This document shows, piece by piece, positions 57,630-64,000 of a stretch of 64,000 nt of DNA. The translations under genes were made by a program, and so were the position numbers. The notes beneath the pieces are model-generated. The model was not told where the DNA came from, made no database searches, and worked only from the letters and a program-made list of their open reading frames with translations. Numbering within the stretch: the first letter of the stretch is position 1; each line of letters opens with the position of its first letter. This DNA is from UBA7672 sp965229115 (lineage in GTDB: Bacteria > Pseudomonadota > Alphaproteobacteria > Caulobacterales > Hyphomonadaceae): positions 3,162,001 to 3,226,000 of the forward strand of contig CBDDIR010000003.1 of the NCBI GenBank assembly GCA_965229115.1, in the 5' to 3' direction.

Positions 57630-59921
57630 CTAGATCTTGATGCCGAAATCCTGCGCGATCTGCTGCATTGCCTTGCGAACGTTGGGTTCGCCGCCTTCCA
57701 GGGCCGCCTGCACGCGTGGGGCGAGTTGCGAAAGATCCACGGAGCGGACCAAAAGCTTGATGGGAGCAATCCGGGCGGACTGCATGGATAAGCGGCGATA
57801 ACCTAGAGCAATCAGGGCCAGCGCTTCGAGCGGACGGCCCCCTGCTTCGCCGCAGACGGTGATGGGGAGGCCGGCTTCGTCGGCGCGCTGGCGCATACGG
57901 AGCAGCAGGCGCATGGCGGGCTTGGAGAGGATGTCGTAACGGCCGGACAGGCGGGCGTTGTCCCGGTCGGCGGCGAAGAAGAACTGCATCAGGTCGTTGG
58001 TGCCGATGGAGAGGAAGTCTGCCTTGCCCTTCAATTGATCGATCGAGAAGGCGAGCGAGGGCGTCTCGACCATGGCGCCGACCTGGAGGCGGTTGGGCAG
58101 GTCGCGGCCGAACTTGATGGCCCATTCCATTTCCGAATCGAGCAGGCGGCGCGCGGCCTCGAACTCCTCCACGGTGGTGACCATGGGGAACATCAGGCGG
58201 AGCGTCTTGCCGCGGGAGGCGCGGATGAGGGCGCGGAGCTGGCGGCGGAAGAAGAACGGGTGGTCGAGCGCCATGCGGAGGGCGCGCCAGCCGAGAGCCG
58301 GGTTTTCCTCGCGCTCGCGACGGCCCATGAAGGGCGCGATCTTGTCGCCGCCGAGGTCGATGGTGCGGAAGACGACGGGGCGATCCCCTGCCCGTTCGAT
58401 GACGGACTTGTAGAAGGTCGACTGTTCGTCGAGGCCCGGCATCGTCTCGGACGCCATGAACTGGAATTCGGTGCGGAACAGGCCGACGCCCTTGGCGCCG
58501 ACTTCGTCGAGATGGTCGAGGTCGAACGACAGGCCGGCGTTGATGAAGAGGTCGATCTCCGTGCCGTCCGTCGTGACGGCGGGCTTGTCACGCAGCAGGG
58601 AGAGCTCGGCCTGCTTCTGGCCGGCGAGCGCCATGCGGGCATGGAAGTTGGTGACGATCTCGGCTTCGGGGCGGATGTGGATCACGCCGGCTTCGCCATC
58701 GACGATCATCAGGTCGCCGTCTTCCGAGCGGGTGACGAGGCCGGGCATGCCGCCGACAGCGGGAACACCGATGGCGCGCGCGACGATGGCCGCGTGCGAA
58801 CCGGCGCCAGCTTCTTCCAGCACAATGCCGGCGAGGCCGCTGTCGCGGTATTCAAGCAGTTCGGCGGGGCCAATCCGGCTGGCGACGAGGATCGAGCCCG
58901 GAGGCGCTTCGCGGCCGCCGTCTTCGCCGGAGAGCTGGCGCAGCAGGCGGTTCTCGAGATCTTCGAGATCGTGCATGCGCTCGCGCACCATGGCGTCGCG
59001 CGCGCTTTCGAGACGGGCGCGGTGTTCGCGGCGGACGCGATCGACGGCGGCTTCGGCGGAGAGGCCCGTGCGGACGGCTTCGATCAGGCGCGCTTCCCAG
59101 CTGGGGTCGTGCGCGAACAGGCGGTAGGTTTCGAGGACATCGCGACTTTCGCCGAACAGGACGGGGCCGGCGCGGGTGAGCATCGCGTCGATGTTGGCGC
59201 GGAGCGCATCAAGCGCTTCGTTGAGGCGGCGTTCTTCTACTTCTGCGTCAGCGGCGAACAGCGCGGTCGGTGGAACGACGGGGTCGTAGAGGTGGATGCG
59301 GCCGGTGGCCAAGCCTTCGTTGAGGACGCGGCCGTGCAGTTCTGCCGGGCGCGTCTGGCGCAGGCCGGCGCTGATCGTGTCTGCAGCGGCGGCGACGAGT
59401 TCGGCCAGCACCATGGCGACGGTCTGGAGCGCTTCGGCTTCTTCATCGTCGTAAGCGCGTTCGGTGCGGTTCTGGACGACGACCACGCCGAGGACGCGGC
59501 CGCCACGCAGGATCGGCACGCCGAGGAAGGAGTGGAACGGGTCTTCGCCGGTTTCCGGGCGATAGGAGAAGCGCGGGTGCGAGAAGGCGTCCGTCAGGCG
59601 CAGCGGCCTTGCGGTGGCGGAGACGAGGCCGACGAGGCCTTCGTTTTCCTTCATTCGCGTGCGACCGACGGCTTCGGGGCGGAGGCCGCGCGTCGCCATC
59701 AGGAGCAGGCTTTCGTCTTCGGAACGCAGATAGATCGAGCAGACGTCCGCCACCATGGTGTTGGCGATGAGTTCGACCACGCGATCGAGGCGCTTGGGGT
59801 CCTGCGCCTGGTTGGCCATCAGGGCCCGCAGACGCGACAGCAACAGCTTTGCCCCGCCCCCGCCCGCAGGGGGACGAGGCGGCGTGCCGCCCTTGTCGCC
59901 TGATCTGTTGCGATCGGTCAA
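57630..59921 (-). CDS. ptsP: PTS-Ntr enzyme I (phosphoenolpyruvate-protein phosphotransferase PtsP)
   Basis: 763 residues from a TTG at 59921, chosen because GGGAG lies 5 bases before it; a TTG four codons earlier lacks a ribosome-binding site. A GAF domain (about 42-185) precedes the EI domains. The phosphorylated histidine is His376 in EEAGAGSHAAIVARA, the PEP barrel includes GLFRTEFQFMA and PMVTTVEEFEAA, and ITVCGEAGGRPLEA carries the catalytic Cys. It starts the nitrogen-related PTS phosphorelay (NPr, EIIA-Ntr) involved in K+ and stringent-response control. lysC lies upstream, with repeat B in the 237-bp gap. Confidence 0.94.
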   Translation of the reverse strand: MTDRNRSGDKGGTPPRPPAGGGGAKLLLSRLRALMANQAQDPKRLDRVVELIANTMVADVCSIYLRSEDESLLLMATRGLRPEAVGRTRMKENEGLVGLVSATARPLRLTDAFSHPRFSYRPETGEDPFHSFLGVPILRGGRVLGVVVVQNRTERAYDDEEAEALQTVAMVLAELVAAAADTISAGLRQTRPAELHGRVLNEGLATGRIHLYDPVVPPTALFAADAEVEERRLNEALDALRANIDAMLTRAGPVLFGESRDVLETYRLFAHDPSWEARLIEAVRTGLSAEAAVDRVRREHRARLESARDAMVRERMHDLEDLENRLLRQLSGEDGGREAPPGSILVASRIGPAELLEYRDSGLAGIVLEEAGAGSHAAIVARAIGVPAVGGMPGLVTRSEDGDLMIVDGEAGVIHIRPEAEIVTNFHARMALAGQKQAELSLLRDKPAVTTDGTEIDLFINAGLSFDLDHLDEVGAKGVGLFRTEFQFMASETMPGLDEQSTFYKSVIERAGDRPVVFRTIDLGGDKIAPFMGRREREENPALGWRALRMALDHPFFFRRQLRALIRASRGKTLRLMFPMVTTVEEFEAARRLLDSEMEWAIKFGRDLPNRLQVGAMVETPSLAFSIDQLKGKADFLSIGTNDLMQFFFAADRDNARLSGRYDILSKPAMRLLLRMRQRADEAGLPITVCGEAGGRPLEALALIALGYRRLSMQSARIAPIKLLVRSVDLSQLAPRVQAALEGGEPNVRKAMQQIAQDFGIKI

Positions 59922-60034
59922 AACGTCTCCCAACGCCGTCGTCTGTGTTCGCTTTAGCTGATTACGCCGCGTCCGTCATTCCATGGTGCGGAAGGTAAAT
60001 TTTTGTAGTTTGTTTGGCTTAAGTTTGGTGGGGA

Positions 60035-60159
60035 CGCGCTCGTCCTTCGACGGACGCACGTGTTCCACGTGCTGCTCAGGATGAGCGCTACAGGACGGCC
60101 GGTGCTTTAGCGCTCATCCTGAGCAGGCCCGGAGGGCCGTCCGTCGAAGGACGAGCGCG
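60035..60159. repeat. Two-armed palindromic element, type A copy 2
   Basis: Left arm 60035-60090 and right arm 60108-60159 are inverted copies with a 17-bp spacer. End sequence CGCGCTCGTCCTTCGACGG and inner CTCAGGATGAGCGCTA match copy 1 at 53501-53644. The arm centres again differ: GCACGTG-TTC-CACGTGC on the left and GGCCC-GGA-GGGCC on the right, each self-paired. It lies between lysC and ptsP, both on the minus strand, starting 12 bp after the lysC stop. Confidence 0.85.
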
Positions 60160-60170
60160 GTTGCCCCCGA

Positions 60171-61421
60171 TCAATCCGCGTCCAGGCCGTAGGCCGTGTG
60201 GAGGGCGCGTACCGCGAGTTCCGTGTAGGAGGCGTCGATCAGGACGGAGATCTTGATTTCCGAGGTCGAGATGACCTGGATGTTGATGCCCTTGTCCGAG
60301 AGCGCCTGGAACATGGTTTTGGCGACGCCGGCGTGGCTGCGCATGCCGACGCCGATGACCGACACTTTCGCGACATCGCGCGAGACGGCCATGCTTTCAT
60401 AGCCGACCTTCTTGCCGAGACCTTCGATCACGGCCTTGGCGTGGGCTGCATCGCGATCCGGGCAGGTGAAGACGATGTTCTGGCGGCCTTCGGTTTTCGC
60501 CGAAGCCTGGACAATCATGTCGACGTTGACGCCGGCATCGGCGAGCGCGCCGAAGATGGTGGCGGCGACGCCCGGATGGTCTTCCACGCCGATCATGCTG
60601 AACTTGGCTTCGTCACGCGAATAAGCGACGCCGCTGACAACCTGCTTTTCCACGATCTGTTCCTCATCGCACACGAGCGTACCGGTATTGGGGGAAGGCA
60701 CGGGGCCTTCAAACGAAGAGAGCACGCGCACGGGAACGCGATGGTTCATCGCGAGTTCGACCGAGCGGGTCTGCAGGACCTTTGCGCCAAGCGAGGCGAG
60801 TTCCAGCATCTCTTCGTAGGAAATCTTTTCGAGGCGGCGGGCCTTCGGCGTAATGCGCGGGTCCGTCGTGTAAACGCCGTCGACGTCCGTGTAGATGTCG
60901 CAGAGCGAGGCCTTCAGCGCGGCGGCGACGGCGACGGCGGACGTATCCGAACCGCCGCGGCCGAGCGTCGAGACGCGGCCGTGTTCATCGACGCCCTGGA
61001 AGCCCGCGACGACGGCGATCTCGCCGCTATCGACCGAGCGGAGGAATTCGGGGTTGTCGCAGCCCATGATGCGGGCCTTGCCGTGGGCTTCATCCGTCGT
61101 GAGCTTGAGCTGCCAGCCGAGCCAGGAGCGGGCCTTGAGGCCTTTCTTCCGGAGGGCGAGCGCAAGGAGACCAGCCGTGACCTGTTCGCCGGATGCGACG
61201 ACCACATCGTATTCGTCGTCATAGTCCGCGCCGTGCAGATCCGGGCCGGCGGCGCCGCGCGTCCATTCGACGAGCTGGTTGGTCGTGCCCGACATGGCGG
61301 AGACGACGACCGCAATAGCACGGGTTTCGGCGCGGCGCGCGGCGACGATATCCGCCACATGCGCAATGCGCTCGAGGTTGGCGACCGAGGTTCCGCCGAA
61401 TTTCAGCACCAGGCGATTCAT
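60171..61421 (-). CDS. lysC: Aspartate kinase
   Basis: 416 residues. KFGGTSVANLERI is the kinase N-terminus; VVAGFQGVDEHGRVSTLGRGGSD and YTDVDGVYTTDPRI are the catalytic and aspartate-binding signatures. The C-terminal third holds two ACT domains (FSMIGVEDHPGVAATIFGAL and VSVIGVGMRSHAGVAKTMF), which mediate feedback inhibition by lysine and threonine. It phosphorylates aspartate for lysine, threonine and methionine synthesis. A monofunctional enzyme of the alphaproteobacterial type. Divergent from ubiG, which starts 228 bp away. Confidence 0.96.
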   Translation of the reverse strand: MNRLVLKFGGTSVANLERIAHVADIVAARRAETRAIAVVVSAMSGTTNQLVEWTRGAAGPDLHGADYDDEYDVVVASGEQVTAGLLALALRKKGLKARSWLGWQLKLTTDEAHGKARIMGCDNPEFLRSVDSGEIAVVAGFQGVDEHGRVSTLGRGGSDTSAVAVAAALKASLCDIYTDVDGVYTTDPRITPKARRLEKISYEEMLELASLGAKVLQTRSVELAMNHRVPVRVLSSFEGPVPSPNTGTLVCDEEQIVEKQVVSGVAYSRDEAKFSMIGVEDHPGVAATIFGALADAGVNVDMIVQASAKTEGRQNIVFTCPDRDAAHAKAVIEGLGKKVGYESMAVSRDVAKVSVIGVGMRSHAGVAKTMFQALSDKGINIQVISTSEIKISVLIDASYTELAVRALHTAYGLDAD

Positions 61422-61648
61422 CGCGGGGGCACGTCCTTCCCGTTTGCAGGGACCGTTGAGGCCCCGCGCGCGAGGGCTATAGGGGGGCCGGGCCGGGAGG
61501 GCAAGAACTCACCCTTTCGTGCGGCATCGGAGCTGTGGGGGAGTGACGAAATCCCCTGCCCGGATGGCATAGTAAGGCCGATTTTCCCTCCCCATATCGG
61601 GCTTTGACGGGGTAGAAGTGGCGCGAAACGCCTGCCGAGGAGACCGAC

Positions 61649-62437
61649 GTGGCCAAGATCATGGAGCGCGACGAAACGATCCCGGAATCGCCCAGCGTCG
61701 ACCCGGCCGAGATCGAGAAGTTCCGGGCCATGGCGGCGGACTGGTGGTCGCCGACCGGCAAGTTCGCGCCCCTGCACAAGTTCAACCCGGCGCGGCTGAC
61801 CTTTATCCGCGAGACGGCGGTGGCGCATTTCAAGCTGGATGGCGAGGCGCGGCGGCCGCTGGAGGGGCTGCGCCTGCTGGATGCGGGATGTGGCGGCGGG
61901 CTGGTGACCGAACCGATGGCGCGGCTGGGCGCGCATGCGGTCGGCGTGGATGCCGGGGACAAGAACATCAAGGCGGCGATGGTTCATGCCGACCAGGTTC
62001 ATGTCGATGTCGATTACCGGGTCGGGACGGTCGAGGGGCTGATCGCGGCGGGCGAGCCGCTGTTCGACATCGTTCTGGCGCTGGAAGTGATCGAGCATGT
62101 GGCCGACCCGGCGCAGTTTCTGGCCGATTGCGCAAAACTTCTGAAGCCCGGCGGGCTGTTGGTGATGGCGACGCTTAACCGTACCGCGAAGGCGTTTGCG
62201 CTTGCAGTTGTGGGGGCCGAGCATGTTCTGCGCTGGTTGCCGGTGGGGACTCATGAATGGTCGAAGTTCGTAACGCCGGCCGAAGCAAGCGCGGCCTTAA
62301 CCGGCGCCGGGCTTGCTGTGCAGGAGGCTGTCGGCGTCTCATTCTCGCCCCTTTCGGGACGATGGTCGCTGGGGCGGGATACCGCCGTGAATTACATGAT
62401 CGTGGCGACCCGGCCGGAGGAACCGGCCCGGAGCTAG
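61649..62437 (+). CDS. ubiG: Ubiquinone biosynthesis O-methyltransferase
   Basis: 262 residues from a GTG with GAGGAGA upstream. PAEIEKFRAMAADWWSPTGKFAPLHKFNP is the UbiG N-terminus; SAM motif I is LLDAGCGGGLVTEPMARLGA, and ALEVIEHVADPAQF and LKPGGLLVMATLNRT follow. It methylates two hydroxyl groups in ubiquinone synthesis, flanking the Coq7-type hydroxylation whose gene is at 52.9 kb. The DUF924 gene follows after 29 bp. Confidence 0.96.
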   Translation: MAKIMERDETIPESPSVDPAEIEKFRAMAADWWSPTGKFAPLHKFNPARLTFIRETAVAHFKLDGEARRPLEGLRLLDAGCGGGLVTEPMARLGAHAVGVDAGDKNIKAAMVHADQVHVDVDYRVGTVEGLIAAGEPLFDIVLALEVIEHVADPAQFLADCAKLLKPGGLLVMATLNRTAKAFALAVVGAEHVLRWLPVGTHEWSKFVTPAEASAALTGAGLAVQEAVGVSFSPLSGRWSLGRDTAVNYMIVATRPEEPARS

Positions 62438-62466
62438 GGATTGAGAGATAGGGTTTACGGAAGACG

Positions 62467-63264
62467 ATGGCTGAGAACGGCCGCATCTTCATCGACGATC
62501 TGGAGGGCGTGCAGCTGCCGCCCCGGTCGCTGGAGTCGGGTCCGGTAAAGCCGGGCGCGGATGAGCGCGACGAGTGGCTGCGCCGCCGCAACATGTCTGC
62601 CGAGCAGGTGGAGTTCGGCGACGAGGATCCCTACAGCAACAAGTATGTCCGCTCCGATGTCGATGAGACTCCGGGGACGATTTTGCATTACTGGTTCGGC
62701 TATGCTGTCGAGCGGCCGCAGGTGATGCAGGACCGGATGACGCTGTGGTTTGGCGGCGGGTTCCAGCTGGACCGGATTATCGCGAACAGGTTCAGCGATG
62801 TGGTGGCGAAGCTGGCTTCGGGCGAGGCGTATCGCTGGGCGGCGAACGGGATCGAGCAGAGGCTGGCGGCTGTGGTGGCGCTGGACCAGTTCTCAAGGAA
62901 TATCTTCCGGGGCACGCCGGCGGCTTTCGAGAATGATGGGCTGGCGCTGAAGCTGTGCAAGGATGCGATGGCGAGCGGCGATGACATGAAGCTTTCGCCG
63001 GTGGAGCGGTGGTTCCTGTATATGCCGCTGGAGCATTCGGAATCGGCGAGCGATCAGCGGCGGAGCGTGGAGAAGTTCGCTGAGCTGCTGGAGCAGGCGA
63101 CGCCGGAGATGAAGCCGCATTTCGACAGCGCTTATGACTTCGCCAAGCGCCATGCGGCGGTGATCACCAAGTTCGGACGCTTCCCGCATCGCAATGCGAT
63201 TCTGGGCCGGACGTCGACGAGCGCCGAGCTGGCGTTCATCAAGAAGACGCCCCAGGGATTCTAG
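62467..63264 (+). CDS. DUF924 family protein with N-terminal extension
   Basis: 265 residues. The DUF924 domain (about 70-265) has the family motifs VVALDQFSRNIFRGTPAAF, YMPLEHSESASDQ and KFGRFPHRNAILGRTST. The fold is TPR-like and its role is unknown. The first 65 residues (PPRSLESGPVKPGADERDEWLRR) are not part of the usual family and look like an added regulatory or docking region. Probably cotranscribed with ubiG. Convergent with ligA. Confidence 0.88.
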   Translation: MAENGRIFIDDLEGVQLPPRSLESGPVKPGADERDEWLRRRNMSAEQVEFGDEDPYSNKYVRSDVDETPGTILHYWFGYAVERPQVMQDRMTLWFGGGFQLDRIIANRFSDVVAKLASGEAYRWAANGIEQRLAAVVALDQFSRNIFRGTPAAFENDGLALKLCKDAMASGDDMKLSPVERWFLYMPLEHSESASDQRRSVEKFAELLEQATPEMKPHFDSAYDFAKRHAAVITKFGRFPHRNAILGRTSTSAELAFIKKTPQGF

Positions 63265-63286
63265 GGATGGGGTTTTAGCCCCTCGC

Positions 63287-64000
63287 CTACGCTTTTCCGA
63301 CCAGCTTCAGCCATTCGTCCTCGGTGAGGACTTTGACGCCGTGCTTCTGGGCGTCGGCGAGCTTGGAGCCTGCGCCCGGGCCGGCGACCACGAGGTCGGT
63401 CTTGCTGGAGACGGAGCCGGAGACTTTGGCGCCGAGTTGGAGCGCCTGCGCCTTGGCTTCGTCGCGCGTCATCTTTTCCAGAGAGCCGGTGAAGACGACG
63501 ATCTTGCCGGCGACGTTGCTGTTGGATGTGTCGGCGATCTTGTAGGGCTCGATGGTGACGTTCTGGAGCAGCGCTTTCAGGACGTCGCGATTGTGTTTCT
63601 CTGCGAAGAAATCGACGAGGGCTTCGGCGGCGACTTCGCCGAGGCCGTTGATGGCGGCGAGTGCGATGAGGTCTTCGCCGGGTCGCCCACTGGCGGCTGA
63701 CTGCACTTCTTTCCGGAAAGTCGACCAATCACCGTATTCGCGAGCGAGAGCCGCCTTCTGACTCTTGTTCAGCGATGCCGTTTTCTTCTTCTCGCTCTCG
63801 GCCGGAAGCTCGACAGCTTCAAGCTGCCCTTCCAAAGAGTTGTCTAACGATCCGATGAGCTTCGAAGGAATGTTTGCCGCCGCCTCAAGAAGTCTATCGC
63901 GAACGATGGGACCAATACCCTCTAGCGCCTCGAGACGACGGTACGCATCATTCGGACGTTGCTTAGCGGCGTTGGTGACGGCTTCCTGCAGGGATTCGAA
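63287..64000 (-). CDS. ligA: NAD-dependent DNA ligase LigA, C-terminal part (5' end outside the window)
   Basis: 238 codons are visible and the frame is open to the right edge. Residues near the edge (ALEGIGPIVRDRLLEAA) and LAAINGLGEVAAEALVDFF form helix-hairpin-helix units of the HhH domain; the C-terminal BRCT domain runs from VAGKIVVFTGSLEKMTRDEAK to VLTEDEWLKLVGKA. The KKKTASLNKSQKAALAREYGDW part links the two. The adenylation, OB and zinc-finger domains lie outside. LigA seals nicks in replication and repair. Base composition is slightly less GC-rich toward the edge than in neighbouring genes. Confidence 0.92.
   Translation of the reverse strand, partial: FESLQEAVTNAAKQRPNDAYRRLEALEGIGPIVRDRLLEAAANIPSKLIGSLDNSLEGQLEAVELPAESEKKKTASLNKSQKAALAREYGDWSTFRKEVQSAASGRPGEDLIALAAINGLGEVAAEALVDFFAEKHNRDVLKALLQNVTIEPYKIADTSNSNVAGKIVVFTGSLEKMTRDEAKAQALQLGAKVSGSVSSKTDLVVAGPGAGSKLADAQKHGVKVLTEDEWLKLVGKA

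Noticed and set aside
58035..59903. A 622-codon open frame on the plus strand
   Set aside because: Antisense to ptsP, whose motifs are unambiguous; the translated sequence is low-complexity Ala/Asp/Gly/Arg.

Overview
The window is a 64 kb stretch of a GC-rich alphaproteobacterial chromosome, most like a member of the Hyphomonadaceae or Caulobacterales. This rests on the circularly permuted two-piece tmRNA gene, a ClpXP adaptor SspB of the alpha type, a DUF4167 protein next to prmC, HflK/HflC, a TorF-family porin, a large TonB-dependent receptor, Coq7-type ubiquinone hydroxylase with UbiG, and EI-Ntr. The family-level placement is inference; the class-level placement is well supported. No prophage, integrase, transposase, CRISPR array or biosynthetic cluster is visible. 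Most genes sit in short operons on both strands.

Layout. 0-5.6 kb: partial VOC protein, small membrane proteins, DUF4167, prmC with a TPR protein, slyX, a MOSC protein and queF. 6-13 kb: TorF porin, Kef-type antiporter, BioY, alpha/beta hydrolases and alanine dehydrogenase. 13-19 kb: hflK-hflC, a cysteine-free Mrp ATPase, a degenerate nucleotidyltransferase-like protein and a phage-like orphan. 19-28 kb: class III alkylsulfatase-like lipoprotein, a TIR-domain membrane protein, GDSL and M20 hydrolases, an ArsR-SDR divergent pair, and a WYL regulator divergent from ABM and GST genes. 28-36 kb: TonB receptor, TPR lipoprotein, folA, a YhhQ-type queuosine precursor transporter and thyA. 36-41 kb: small proteins, aquaporin, VOC protein, ssrA, DUF2905 and OsmC. 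41-49 kb: GT-C-like membrane protein, P450, a Cys/Met-metabolism PLP enzyme, sspB, thioesterase, DUF3445, Mug-like glycosylase, TetR, extensin-like and RcnB-like proteins. 49-54 kb: amine oxidase, tRNA-Leu, VTT membrane protein, dsbB and coq7. 54-64 kb: a repeat-rich intergenic island, ispG, rodZ, ptsP, lysC, ubiG, DUF924 and the 3' part of ligA.

Functional links: ssrA and sspB belong to the same trans-translation/ClpXP pathway; queF and the YhhQ-type transporter both serve queuosine; coq7 and ubiG both make ubiquinone; thyA and folA share the thymidylate cycle but are separated by other genes. 

The least explained DNA is the 1.1 kb interval at 53.46-54.55 kb. It carries at least three different two-armed palindromic elements whose arms share sequence at the ends but have different, still self-paired, centres. 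A second copy of one type lies at 60.0 kb. Other points worth attention are a 26-codon ORF behind an exact anti-Shine-Dalgarno match at 48.95 kb, an Mrp protein without any cysteine, a membrane-anchored TIR protein retaining the NADase-type glutamate, and several perfect operator-like dyads.
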